Source: Lactiplantibacillus paraplantarum
Lineage (GTDB): Bacteria; Bacillota; Bacilli; Lactobacillales; Lactobacillaceae
Assembly: GCF_003641145.1 (NCBI RefSeq)
Contig: NZ_CP032744.1
Span: forward strand, 372,001-436,000
Reading direction: 5' to 3'
Length of the DNA: 64,000 nucleotides
The notes under the pieces were generated by a model that saw nothing but the letters and a program-made list of their open reading frames with translations, had not been told where the DNA came from and did no database searches. The position numbers and the translations under genes are program-made. The stretch's first letter is position 1. The number at the start of each line of letters is the position of its first letter. This document shows positions 10,109-20,444 of the stretch, piece by piece.

Positions 10109-10208
10109 TTGAAAACGCTTTCTATAACTAGAGTTAGCCTTGATATAAATTCATTGGTATAAAATTACGAAAAATAAAGCGTTTTCATATATTCTGTGAT
10201 AATATAAT
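10109..10208 (+). promoter_or_regulatory. Upstream region of GntR gene with paired cre-like sites and -10
   Basis: GAAAACGCTTT (10111-10121) and its exact inverse AAAGCGTTTTC (10176-10186) flank a 54-bp AT-rich segment. Both resemble catabolite-responsive elements (core AACGCTTT) with one or two deviations from consensus. TATAAT at 10203-10208 is a plausible -10. The rest of the 390-bp gap (9929-10262) holds no credible gene. CcpA or the GntR regulator itself could bind the pair. Confidence 0.55.
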
Positions 10209-10262
10209 TTGTGGGCACAAGTTTTACAAGCACCTACTAATTTCGAGAAAGGAGGTTTAGTC

Positions 10263-10973
10263 ATGTATCAGGCAATTGCGCAGGCAATCATTAAATCGAT
10301 AATGGCGGATGAGTATCCGACCAAGTTACCGACTGAAAAAGTGTTAATGGCTCAGTACAACGCCAGCCGCAATACAATTCGTAAAGCAATTGACGTGGTC
10401 TTCCGGCACGGTTTGTTACGGCGTGTGCAGGGGAGCGGTAATTTCATTATCAAGCAACCGCAGAACACGAAGAAAGTGCTGAACTTATCAATCGGTTTTG
10501 ATCAGTCCGCTATGGTTGATGGTGGACCGTTAGTTTCAAAAATCGTGACATTTGATAAAGTAGCAGCGGATGAAGCCTTAGCACAACAGGGCAACATTGC
10601 GCTTGGTGACGAGGTCTACCGAGTCGTGCGATTACGTTATTTGAATGACGTGTTGTATGACTTGGAAGAATCTTATTTTCCGCGAGCGGTCGTGCCGTTT
10701 TTATCGAGTGAGAGCGTGCAGCATTCGATCTTCGCTTTCTTGCGTGAAGCATACGGCATTACGGGGAGTACTACGGAAAACTATGTCCATCAAGTCCGGG
10801 TGGATGCGCAACGGGCGGAACTGATCGGTTGCCCAGATGGTGACAAGACGTTGTGCTTGGAAGCAATCAATTATTTGGTTAATGGGACGGTCTTTAACTT
10901 TTCTAAGACGTTCTTCGTCTATCCGGATTTAGAACTTTATTACCATACCGAAAATATTGATTTACAAAACTAG
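10263..10973 (+). CDS. GntR/HutC-family regulator of the beta-glucoside PTS
   Basis: 236 aa. An N-terminal winged helix (residues 1-65, with the typical LPTEKVLMAQYNASRNTIRKAI) is followed by a UTRA ligand-binding domain to the C-terminus. ATG 10263 follows the very strong GAAAGGAGGT. It precedes the EIIC gene by 72 nt and probably senses a phosphorylated sugar from it. A GC-rich hairpin without a T-tract (10981-11006, GTGGC/GCCAC arms) lies between the two genes and may adjust downstream expression. Confidence 0.88.
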   Translation: MYQAIAQAIIKSIMADEYPTKLPTEKVLMAQYNASRNTIRKAIDVVFRHGLLRRVQGSGNFIIKQPQNTKKVLNLSIGFDQSAMVDGGPLVSKIVTFDKVAADEALAQQGNIALGDEVYRVVRLRYLNDVLYDLEESYFPRAVVPFLSSESVQHSIFAFLREAYGITGSTTENYVHQVRVDAQRAELIGCPDGDKTLCLEAINYLVNGTVFNFSKTFFVYPDLELYYHTENIDLQN

Positions 10974-11045
10974 TACGGGGGTGGCGCAACGCTTGCGCTG
11001 GGCCACTAACTAGCGAAAACCTACATTAGGAGTGAGGGATATATT

Positions 11046-12407
11046 ATGAATTCATTTATCGAATGGCTTAACAAACACTTAGTGCCAGTTGCGGCCAAGA
11101 TTGGTGCAGTTCGGTGGTTGATCGCATTACGTGACGCGTTTATAGCAATTATGCCGGCAATGATGGCCGGGTCGATCGCCACGGTTCTGAACGCTTTAGT
11201 TCGAGATATTCCAACGAAGTTCGGTTGGATGGGCATTGTTAATTCGATGCAATGGTTGATTGGAATCAACGCGATGGTTTGGACGGGGACGTTAGCCATC
11301 TTAGGCCTGATTTTCTCATTTACATTCGGGTATCAATTAGCCATCCAGTACAAAGTTGAACCAGTTACTGGTGGGATCGTGACACTTGGAACTTTCATCA
11401 TGAGTTTGCCACAAAACTTTACCGGCACGCTGACGAGTACGTTGAGCAAGGGCGCTACTAAGATTTTGACGGACTCTGGCATGGCGGTTGCTGGCAAACA
11501 AGTAACGGCCTGGGGTTACTTTAACTTCAACACTTACTTTGGTTCGTATGGGTTCTTTACAGTCATGATTTTAGGGGCGATTGCGAGTGCTGTCTACATC
11601 GCTTTAATGAAGAAACACATCACAATTAAGATGCCAGATTCTGTGCCACCGGCAGTTGCGAACGCCTTCACCGGGGTTATCCCTGCCGCCGCTGCCTTTT
11701 ATGTCGTTGGGATCATCAACTGGATCTTCAGTAAGTTCAACACAACGGTGATTGAATGGATCGCGAAGATTATTCAAGAACCACTATTGAATATGAGTCA
11801 AGGGTATGGCGCCGTCCTCTTAATGACGCTGTTAGTTCAAGTTTTCTGGTTCTTCGGGATTCATGGTTCCAACGTGTTGGCCCCAATCTTGGATGGAATT
11901 TGGTTAACTGCTCAGCTTGCTAATGTTAACGCTTACCAAGCCGGCAAAGCCTTGCCATACGTTTGGACGCGGAACTGTTTTGACTTATATGCATGGATTG
12001 GTGGGGCCGGCTCGACCTTACTATTATTAGTAGCGATTTTAGTATTTAGTAAACGAGACGACCAACGTTCAGTGGCTAAGTTGGCGATTGGTCCCGGATT
12101 CTTTAATATTAACGAACCCGTGATGTTCGGGATGCCAATTGTACTTGACCCAATCTACTTTATTCCGTTCGTTTTAGCACCAGTTGTGACTGTTTCGATC
12201 GCCTACGCTGCTTTATCAGCTGGGTGGGTTGCACCGATTACGAACAATATCGTTTGGTCAATGCCACCGATTATGAACGCCTTAGTTGCCACAATGGACT
12301 GGCGGTCAGTGGTCTTACAATTATTTAATGCCGCCGTTGCCTTTGCGATTTACGTGCCATTCGTTAAGGCTGCCAACAAGATTAAACCAGCAGCGATTGG
12401 AGAATAG
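11046..12407 (+). CDS. PTS EIIC component, cellobiose/lactose (Lac) family
   Basis: 453 aa membrane permease with about ten hydrophobic segments. Family landmarks are the N-terminal amphipathic MNSFIEWLNKHLVPVA, the FFGIHGSNVLAPI segment (about 275) and GFFNINEPVMFGMPIVL (about 350-367). It imports and phosphorylates a beta-glucoside together with EIIA and EIIB, which are not in this window and must be supplied in trans. ATG 11046 follows AGGAGTGAGGG. First structural gene of a unit with the next two ORFs. Confidence 0.92.
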   Translation: MNSFIEWLNKHLVPVAAKIGAVRWLIALRDAFIAIMPAMMAGSIATVLNALVRDIPTKFGWMGIVNSMQWLIGINAMVWTGTLAILGLIFSFTFGYQLAIQYKVEPVTGGIVTLGTFIMSLPQNFTGTLTSTLSKGATKILTDSGMAVAGKQVTAWGYFNFNTYFGSYGFFTVMILGAIASAVYIALMKKHITIKMPDSVPPAVANAFTGVIPAAAAFYVVGIINWIFSKFNTTVIEWIAKIIQEPLLNMSQGYGAVLLMTLLVQVFWFFGIHGSNVLAPILDGIWLTAQLANVNAYQAGKALPYVWTRNCFDLYAWIGGAGSTLLLLVAILVFSKRDDQRSVAKLAIGPGFFNINEPVMFGMPIVLDPIYFIPFVLAPVVTVSIAYAALSAGWVAPITNNIVWSMPPIMNALVATMDWRSVVLQLFNAAVAFAIYVPFVKAANKIKPAAIGE

Positions 12408-12413
12408 ATTGTC

Positions 12414-12602
12414 ATGAAAAGCTTAAAGCAGTGTTTACTCATTGGGATGAACCTTGGATTATTAGCCGTTATCTTAAGTCCCCTGGCCGGAACGACCGGT
12501 CAATGGGTGACGCTCGGATTAGGTTTAGCGGTCAGCGCAGCACTTTTCGTCGTTTATCGGCGAGTGGGTCAGATAGAAAGGAGCCACCAGAATGCAGATT
12601 AA
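12414..12602 (+). CDS. Small two-helix membrane protein
   Basis: 62 aa; two hydrophobic segments (about residues 8-25 and 31-47) followed by a basic tail. No family recognised. It begins 6 nt after the EIIC stop and overlaps the next gene by 11 nt, so it is translationally tied to both. No strong ribosome binding site is visible, so coupling to EIIC translation is likely. Confidence 0.6.
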   Translation: MKSLKQCLLIGMNLGLLAVILSPLAGTTGQWVTLGLGLAVSAALFVVYRRVGQIERSHQNAD

Positions 12603-13014
12603 ATTAACTTTGAACGCCCCTGTGGATTATTTATACCAACAGTTGATCGATTCCGCGCGGGCTGATATTCAGCAGCAAACGGGTCGGCCGGCGCCACGGC
12701 AGAGCTTACAAGGCTATGAGTATGCCAAACAGTGGTCCAACGGTCTGACCGGTAATTTGAAGATTACCCACGCGCAACCCGGTGTTCGATATGCGTATGA
12801 ATTAGAAACGCCCCGCGATCATTACGGCGTCGATTATCAATTCGCACCGGACACTGATGGTCACCAAACTGTCTTAGAATATGCCGAAACCTTTTTAGGC
12901 AAGGATAAGAAGACGAATGCCAATAATAAGCTCGGCGTGCTATTCTTAGGATGGTTCCGTAAACGCCGCTTTAAGAAGATGATGAATCAGATGGCTGCTA
13001 GTTATAATCAATAA
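12592..13014 (+). CDS. DUF3284 family protein
   Basis: 140 aa soluble protein resembling the DUF3284 family, short START/SRPBCC-like proteins of unknown role that commonly sit with cellobiose-type PTS genes. Visible features are an N-terminal strand MQIKLTLNAPVDYLYQQL and a basic C-terminal helix with FRKRRFKKMMNQM. ATG 12592 follows GAAAGGAG. The family match is from memory of its sequence pattern; function unknown. Confidence 0.75.
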   Translation: MQIKLTLNAPVDYLYQQLIDSARADIQQQTGRPAPRQSLQGYEYAKQWSNGLTGNLKITHAQPGVRYAYELETPRDHYGVDYQFAPDTDGHQTVLEYAETFLGKDKKTNANNKLGVLFLGWFRKRRFKKMMNQMAASYNQ

Positions 13015-13048
13015 GCAGGCTGGATTCAAAAATTGATTTCGTTAGAAG

Positions 13049-13087
13049 AGTGCTGTAAATCCGTAAGTGGATTTACAGTACTTTTTT
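13049..13087 (+). terminator. Terminator of first PTS operon
   Basis: AGTGCTGTAAATCC pairs with GGATTTACAGTACT (one G-U), loop GTAAGT, then T6. Confidence 0.92.
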
Positions 13088-13158
13088 GAACAGATATGGT
13101 ACACAGCGTTTCAGATGTGGTCGTGATACCATCACGATGGAACAAGTGAGCAACTGCA

Positions 13159-13197
13159 TTGTAAGCGCTTTTAAAACGCATGTAGTTCACTTATACT
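13159..13197 (+). promoter_or_regulatory. cre site overlapping promoter of second PTS unit
   Basis: TTGTAAGCGCTTTTA (13159-13173) matches the catabolite-responsive element with one deviation and overlaps the likely -35 (TTTAAA near 13170). TATACT (13192-13197) is a good -10. CcpA binding here would block transcription in glucose. Confidence 0.75.
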
Positions 13198-13233
13198 AGC
13201 TTTTGTAAGTTAAATCAAAGGGAGGAACAACTT

Positions 13234-14588
13234 ATGATGAACGGTTTTAACGTGTTTATGGAAAAACACATTGTACCATTTGCAGTCAAGTTGAATGAAC
13301 AGCGACATGTCGCGGCAATCCGTGATGCTTTTATGTACACATTCCCAATTACAATGGCTGCATCGTTAGTTATTTTAATTAATAACTTAGTCTTTTCCAA
13401 AACGGGGTTTATTGCTCAAATTCTATTTTTACCTAAATTTTTTCCACACTTGGAAAATGCTCAAAAGTTATTAACCTCAGTTACTAACGGAACGATGAAT
13501 ATCTTATCGATTTTCATCGCGTATCTGGTGGCACGGAACTTAGCTAAGTATTTTAAAGCCGATGACATGTTAGTGGGGATGACGGGGATTGCCTGCTTCA
13601 TGATTTTATACTCGCCATCAATCGTTAAGGATGGTGTGACCTACTTACCAACGACTTACCTAGGTGCACAAGGGCTGTTTGTTGCGATGATCGTGGGTGG
13701 CTTAGTTGGCGAATTTTTACCACGCCTAACGCGTATTAAAAGCAAATTAAGATGCCTGAGATGGTTCCGCCGGCAGTTGCACGGTCGTTCAATGGCTTAA
13801 TTCCTATCGTTATTATGATTATGTTGTTTTCTATGTTGAACTATGGGTTATCACTAATTTCACCACAAGGAATCAATGATATTATTTATAAATCAATTCA
13901 AACACCATTAACCCACATTGGGGTCAACTTATTTGGCGTTATCATTATTGCTATTGTTCAAAATCTCTTGTGGCTTGTCGGTATTCATGGTCCAAACACG
14001 TTGAACGCGTTACGATCAATTATTTTTACTGAAGCTGATTTGAAAAACCAAACGTTTATTAACGCTCATGGTACAGCTTGGGGTGTGCCCAACCGTGCAA
14101 CCTGGAGTGTATTGAATGATGTCTTCGCCAATATGGGTGGTAGTGGAATGACCCTTGGCTTGATTATTGCTATCTTCCTTGTTTCACGGCGTAAAGATTA
14201 TCGTGAAATTGCTAAATTAGCATTAGTGCCTGGTCTCTTCAATATTAACGAACCGCTAATGTTTGGATTACCAATTGTTTTGAACCCAATCATGGCGATT
14301 CCATTCGTTCTAACACCAGTGATCAATATCTTAGTTGGTTACACAGTGACGGTTATTTTTAACTGGATACCGACGCCAGCCTTTGGATTGACATGGACGA
14401 CACCGGGACCACTGATGCCGTTCTTAGGGACTGGTGGCAATTGGCTTGGCCTGATTATTGGTTTTGTTTGTTTGGGAATTTCCGTCTTGACATACATGCC
14501 ATTTGTACTCGCTGCTAATAAGATGATGGCTGCAGACAGGCAATCTAAACAAGATACGGATACGACGACAGAAACGGTTAAAGCATAG
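13234..14588 (+). pseudogene. PTS EIIC, cellobiose type, broken by a 1-nt frameshift
   Basis: Two overlapping frames together encode one EIIC of about 450 aa. The first frame (13234-13800) carries the N-terminal half and drifts into nonsense after RLTRIKSKL. The second (in frame from 13752) continues with MPEMVPPAVARSFNGLIPIV, the usual continuation in this family. The junction is near 13743 in GCAAATTAAGATGCC; adding one A would restore IKMPEMVPP. No canonical slippery heptamer fits. Either the permease is inactivated, made as two halves, or this is a sequencing error. Strong GGGAGG precedes the start. C-terminal landmark FNINEPLMFGLPIVLNP is intact. Confidence 0.85.
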
Positions 14589-14593
14589 TTTAA

Positions 14594-16042
<1,449 letters not shown>

Positions 16043-16113
16043 TGCGATTTGGGTATGACGATGGTCATTAATTATTGACTAGTGCTTAATTAATGATGTT
16101 TGAAATAGTTGTC

Positions 16114-16140
16114 AATGGCCAGCTTTGATAGCTGGCCATT
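16114..16140 (+). other. GC-rich hairpin between GH1 and ROK genes
   Basis: AATGGCCAGC pairs perfectly with GCTGGCCATT around a 7-nt loop. No T-tract follows, so a weak terminator or an RNA-stabilising element is more likely than a full stop. Confidence 0.7.
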
Positions 16141-16162
16141 GGGCGTTTAGGAGGACTGTTAA

Positions 16163-17059
16163 ATGACAATGTATATTGGAATTGATATTGGTGGTACTTC
16201 AATCAAGTGCGGCCTAGTTGATGCTCATGGACATATTAGTCGTAAAGTAACACGACCGACTGCCACAGTAAAGGTAGACATTATGGCTGATTTAGTTGCG
16301 ATGATTCAAGAACTACAAGCAGATGGACCAGTTGCTGGCATTGGAGTTAGCATGCCGGGAGTTGTTCAAAGTGACGGCTTCTTGACGACGGCAGGTGCGG
16401 TCACGGTGTTTGAAAGAATTAACTTACAAGCTGAGTTACATGCACAGACGCAGTTACCGGTCATTATTGAAAACGATGCTAACGCGGCGGCTATTGCTGA
16501 GCAATGGCTTGGAGTAGCTCAGAATGTGCCTAATTATTTAAGCTTGGTTCTTGGAACCGGGGTCGGTGGGGCACTGGTTATCAATAATCAGATTTATCGG
16601 GGGGCACACGCGCGTTCAGGCGAATTTGGTTGGATGGTTGTTGACGATGATGAGATTGATACTGAAATGGGAACCCTTAATTTCCGGGGTGCAACAGTTA
16701 TTGGCCTCATACGACGTTATAATCAGTTTAGTGCGAAGCCGGTTACTGACGCGCGCGAGATTTTTGACCGGGCGGATGCGGGAGAAGTACTGGCACAACA
16801 TATCTTTCATAGCTACTATTACAGTTTGGCTAAGGGTATCATTAATTTAATGGTTGCGTTTGATCCTGAATTAGTCGTAATTGGTGGTGGCATTAGTGCG
16901 AACACGACTTTTATGACTGATTTGAATGCAACGATTGCAGACTTACAGGCTAATCATAATAGTATTAATCATTTGACTTTGGCATCAGTAGTACCAGCTA
17001 AATTGCGGAATGATGCTGGGATGATTGGGGCAGTGTATCAGTTGATTAAGCGTGGTTAA
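16163..17059 (+). CDS. ROK-family sugar kinase (glucokinase/fructokinase type)
   Basis: 298 aa. ATP-binding phosphate-1 motif IGIDIGGTSIKCG at the N-terminus; ENDANAAAIAE (about residue 105) contains the catalytic Asp; GTGVGGALV follows at about 131. The cysteine-rich zinc motif of many ROK proteins is absent from the usual place. In this context it likely phosphorylates the glucose released by the GH1 enzyme. ATG 16163 follows GGAGG. Substrate is inferred from neighbours. Confidence 0.88.
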   Translation: MTMYIGIDIGGTSIKCGLVDAHGHISRKVTRPTATVKVDIMADLVAMIQELQADGPVAGIGVSMPGVVQSDGFLTTAGAVTVFERINLQAELHAQTQLPVIIENDANAAAIAEQWLGVAQNVPNYLSLVLGTGVGGALVINNQIYRGAHARSGEFGWMVVDDDEIDTEMGTLNFRGATVIGLIRRYNQFSAKPVTDAREIFDRADAGEVLAQHIFHSYYYSLAKGIINLMVAFDPELVVIGGGISANTTFMTDLNATIADLQANHNSINHLTLASVVPAKLRNDAGMIGAVYQLIKRG

Positions 17060-17067
17060 GAATCAGG

Positions 17068-17113
17068 CGTGCTTGACTAGGTTATTAAACTAGTCAAGCA
17101 CGTATTTTAATTT
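17068..17113 (+). terminator. Terminator after ROK kinase
   Basis: Perfect 13-bp stem (CGTGCTTGACTAG with CTAGTCAAGCACG), 9-nt loop, then TATTTTAATTT. Confidence 0.88.
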
Positions 17114-17210
17114 AAAAAATGGAGAGCTTGAATGCTAGATGTTTTTTAGAAGCGGTTACGTATTTATGGTAATCTAGTGAATAGATTATTGGATAGGGTG
17201 GTGGCTAACC

Positions 17211-17957
17211 GTGGCATTCTTTGGCTATAAGGATATCGATAAGTTGTCAGGAGTGGATTTAGCAATTTATCGATTTATTGTGGAGCATGATGAGCAAATC
17301 CCGTATATGCGAGTTCGTGAGTTAGCACGGGGTGCGCATGTTTCTAATTCGTCAGTTATGCGCTTTATTCGTAAAATTGGGTATGACAGTTTTCCAGAAT
17401 TTAAAGTATCACTACGCAGTGAAACTCCCATTCAAAAGCCGGATGATCCGGGGATTCAATTTGTTCAGCCGAGTGCCTTTCCTGCAGATATTACTAAGAT
17501 TATTCGGCTGGCAGCCCAGTTGATGGTTAATGCGGATAATATTGTGTTTGTTGGTATCGGAGCATCGGCGGCATTGGGCGAGTATGCTTCACGACAAACG
17601 TCATCATTAGGCTTTAATAGTTATGTCGTCAAAGATCCCTTCTATCCGCTATTACCACAATTACGCAATACTAGTAATAACGTTTTGGTGGCAGTATCAG
17701 TCTCTGGTCAGACGACTGAGCTGGTTGAAATGCTTAATGATTTTGTGAACAATCCTGAAGTCAATATTATTAGTATTACGAGTAATCTTGAAAGTACGAT
17801 TGCCCGAATGAGTCGATATGCTTTAACGTATCGGGCGACTGAGGAGCGTATTCATCAATATTATGACTTAACTAGCCAAGTGCCATGCCTCTACATTATT
17901 GAGGCGCTGCTACGGGAACTCCGCCATCAAGAAGTCGTCCAGCACCGGTTTGAGTAA
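17211..17957 (+). CDS. RpiR/MurR-family transcriptional regulator
   Basis: 248 aa. N-terminal HTH_6 domain (residues 1-75, with VSNSSVMRFIRKIGYDSFPEFK) and a SIS sugar-phosphate-binding domain (about 100-235, with VFVGIGASAALGEYA and VSVSGQTTELVEM). Start is GTG 17211 after AGGGTGGTGG. It probably controls the adjacent glycoside genes in response to a phospho-sugar. It has its own transcription start after the terminator at 17068. Confidence 0.88.
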   Translation: MAFFGYKDIDKLSGVDLAIYRFIVEHDEQIPYMRVRELARGAHVSNSSVMRFIRKIGYDSFPEFKVSLRSETPIQKPDDPGIQFVQPSAFPADITKIIRLAAQLMVNADNIVFVGIGASAALGEYASRQTSSLGFNSYVVKDPFYPLLPQLRNTSNNVLVAVSVSGQTTELVEMLNDFVNNPEVNIISITSNLESTIARMSRYALTYRATEERIHQYYDLTSQVPCLYIIEALLRELRHQEVVQHRFE

Positions 17958-18069
17958 GACTTGCTGTTAATCAGCCAGCAAACGCCATTCCTGCAAAGCA
18001 GACGGATCAATGCTAGAATTAAAAGCATTCAATTCGAAAGTTAAACTAGTGATAAGGGAGTATGAGAAC

Positions 18070-19083
18070 GTGACAGCAACACCATTCTGGTCGCAAATTG
18101 CGGCCCAAGCCAAGGCTGACGGGCGCCCATTCTTTACGATGGCCCCGATGGAAGCCGTTAGTAATACTGTTTTTCGGCAAGTCATTAGCCATGCCGCTGC
18201 ACCGGACACGTTTTTTAGTGAATTCGTCTACGCTAAGAGTATTACGAACCCGAATACGAAGTTTCCGGTTCATGGCCGGTTGTACGTAGCAGCGGCTGAA
18301 TCGCAAAAACCGGTCGTTCAACTGTGGGGCAACGAAGCGGCTGACTTTGCTTCGGCTACAGCTGAACTTCGCGATCGGGGCTTTGAAGCAGTTGATATCA
18401 ATATGGGCTGCCCGGATGGGACGGTCATCAAAAATCATGGTGGTAGTGACTTGATTCGTAACCCGCAGTGGGCCGAAGACGTGATTGCGGCTGCGAAGGC
18501 GTCGGGACTGGCTGTTAGTGCGAAGACACGCCTAGGTTATAGTAAAGTTGCTGAATATCATGACTGGATTGCAACGTTGTTATCACAACACGTGGCAGTC
18601 TTGACCGTGCACTTGCGGACCAAACAGGAAATGAGCAAGGTGCCCGCCCACTTTGAAGTTATCGATGACTTGATTAAAATGCGGGATGCGATCGCCCCAG
18701 AAACGTTACTCCAGATTAATGGTGACGTGGCTGATTATCAGGCCGGGGTGGCGTTAGCCAAAGCCCATCCTGGATTGGATGGTATCATGATTGGTCGGGG
18801 GGTGTTCGCGAATCCGTTTGCGTTTGAAGCCCAGCCCCAATCGCATGATTTGCATGAACTATTAGGTTTACTAAACATGCAGCTCGACTTGTTCGATGAC
18901 TTTGCCACCCGTTATGACGTGCCACGTTTTCCGTCCTTAAAACGGTTCTTTAAAATCTATGCGCGTCCCGAACTAGGCGCCACTGACCTGCGTAACACGA
19001 TGATGGATGCCAAGTCAACGGATGATGTACGCAAAATTTTAGCGGCTTATCAAGCCCAGATGCGGCTGACCAGTCACAGCTAG
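18070..19083 (+). CDS. dus: tRNA-dihydrouridine synthase
   Basis: 337 aa FMN enzyme reducing uridines in tRNA. FMN-binding start FFTMAPMEAVSNTVFR (residues about 21-36); catalytic Cys in INMGCPDG (about 117); AKTRLGY (about 155); INGDVAD and IMIGRG near 216 and 239 bind the flavin phosphate. The start is GTG 18070 after AAGGGAG; upstream in-frame codons from 18010 have no ribosome binding site. Monocistronic, ended by the terminator at 19139. Confidence 0.92.
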   Translation: MTATPFWSQIAAQAKADGRPFFTMAPMEAVSNTVFRQVISHAAAPDTFFSEFVYAKSITNPNTKFPVHGRLYVAAAESQKPVVQLWGNEAADFASATAELRDRGFEAVDINMGCPDGTVIKNHGGSDLIRNPQWAEDVIAAAKASGLAVSAKTRLGYSKVAEYHDWIATLLSQHVAVLTVHLRTKQEMSKVPAHFEVIDDLIKMRDAIAPETLLQINGDVADYQAGVALAKAHPGLDGIMIGRGVFANPFAFEAQPQSHDLHELLGLLNMQLDLFDDFATRYDVPRFPSLKRFFKIYARPELGATDLRNTMMDAKSTDDVRKILAAYQAQMRLTSHS

Positions 19084-19138
19084 GGCCAGCGACAGACAAG
19101 TTGATAATACGTTAATAAACTTCCATATTATTAGATAG

Positions 19139-19183
19139 AAACATCCCGACAGCGGTAATGAGCGTTAATATCGGGATGTTTTT
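19139..19183 (+). terminator. dus terminator
   Basis: AAACATCCCGA pairs with TCGGGATGTTT, then a T-run (stem arms 19139-19149 and 19171-19181). Confidence 0.9.
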
Positions 19184-19455
19184 GTGTCTAAAGGGTTATG
19201 GCAGTTGTATTCAAATCACTGGAGGCTTTGATCTTTTGCCTGTCGCTAAGCCAATTTGAATGATTGTAACGTTGTTATGTTACAATCAAGGAAACCATGT
19301 TACAAGCATTCGTTACTGCCAACTAGCTAGTCTAATGAACCCAAAATGAGCGGTCCTAGTCAAAACACTAGCGTCGCTCATTTTGGCTTTTTTGATATTT
19401 TTTGGTATGCAATCCGGCCCTAGAAGTCACAGTGTTACACCATAAATGTTAGAAT
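19184..19455 (+). other. Gene-free region: 10-bp inverted repeat, orphan terminator, extended -10
   Basis: TGATTGTAAC/GTTACAATCA (19261-19270, 19279-19288) is a perfect inverted repeat with 8-bp spacing, like an operator. A second, strong hairpin (19341-19352 with 19375-19386, CCAAAATGAGCG arms) runs into a T-tract although no ORF precedes it, so it ends either a small RNA or a leader. An extended -10, TGTTAGAAT (19447-19455), then drives the phosphatase gene. Confidence 0.6.
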
Positions 19456-19499
19456 AAACCTAACTAAATATTTTAAAAACGAAAAGTGAGCGTGGTGTT

Positions 19500-20417
19500 A
19501 TGAGAAACTTAGCGATTGTGGATTTAGGGTCCAATTCGGCGCGGATGGCGGTTAGTCGGTTGCATGCTAACGGCACTGCTCAAGAGATCAAGCGCGTTAA
19601 GGAAGATACGCGTTTGTCGGAAGGCATGGGAACGGCACACGTACTCCAGCCAGCCGCAATTGAGCGAACAATCAAGGCGTTGCTCAATTTTCGCCGACTG
19701 TATGAAAAAATGCCCAATACGGATGTTATTGGCATCACCACAGCCGCAGTTCGGATGGCACAAAATCAGACTGAATTTCTCAATCAAGTCAAGCAAGAAG
19801 TGGGTCTCGATTTACGAGTCTTATCTGGTGACGATGAGGCCTATTACGATTATCTTGGGGTTGCCAATTCATTGGTCATCCATGATTGCCTAATCTTAGA
19901 CACGGGTGGCGCAAGTTGTGAACTGATCTTGGTCAAAAATGGGCGTAAACAGCAACTAATCAGCATCCCATTTGGCGCGGTGACATTATCGGAACAATTC
20001 GGTCTCGACGACTTAGTGCCGTCTGCGAGTCTATTTCGGGCGCAGATGTTCCTACGTAACCGACTGGCAGATATCTGGTGGCTATCAGAAGCAGTGCACT
20101 TTCCAATCATTCTATTGGGTGGTGCCAACCGAACCTTAGCCCGCATTAATCGGCGCCGGCAACAAAAGTTAAAAGTTGAGGATATTCACGGGTATCGTCT
20201 GAAGACAGAGACGGTGTTTCACACGTTTTTGGACTTACTGTCACGGTCGAAAAAAGGCCGCCAGGAAATCTCAGGAATGGAATATGATCGTGCGGACATT
20301 ATTGTTGGTGGAATGTTACCGCTAGTGACGTTATTACAAATGTTGGATAGTGATCGCGTTATCTTTTCTGAAAGTGGCGTCCGAGAAGGGATTATTTCCG
20401 AACACCTCAATCAGTAA
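19500..20417 (+). CDS. ppx: Ppx/GppA family exopolyphosphatase
   Basis: 305 aa, about the length of single-module Ppx2-type proteins. Actin-fold phosphate motifs: N-terminal IVDLGSNSARMAV, ITTAAVRMAQN (about 80), LSGDDEAYYDYLGV (about 111) and LDTGGASCEL (about 138). It removes phosphate from polyphosphate or pppGpp; which cannot be told from sequence alone. A polyphosphate kinase gene is not adjacent. It is followed by mvaA after 27 nt. Confidence 0.87.
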   Translation: MRNLAIVDLGSNSARMAVSRLHANGTAQEIKRVKEDTRLSEGMGTAHVLQPAAIERTIKALLNFRRLYEKMPNTDVIGITTAAVRMAQNQTEFLNQVKQEVGLDLRVLSGDDEAYYDYLGVANSLVIHDCLILDTGGASCELILVKNGRKQQLISIPFGAVTLSEQFGLDDLVPSASLFRAQMFLRNRLADIWWLSEAVHFPIILLGGANRTLARINRRRQQKLKVEDIHGYRLKTETVFHTFLDLLSRSKKGRQEISGMEYDRADIIVGGMLPLVTLLQMLDSDRVIFSESGVREGIISEHLNQ

Positions 20418-20444
20418 GTCGACTAAGAGAATAGGAATGAGAAT

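Noticed and set aside
9947..10162. 71-codon ORF upstream of the GntR gene
   Set aside because: Overlaps the cre-like sites and promoter, has unusual Lys/Arg composition and no ribosome site.
13700..13800. Programmed -1 frameshift in the split EIIC gene
   Set aside because: No X XXY YYZ slippery heptamer in the zero frame and no downstream pseudoknot apparent; a simple deletion explains it.
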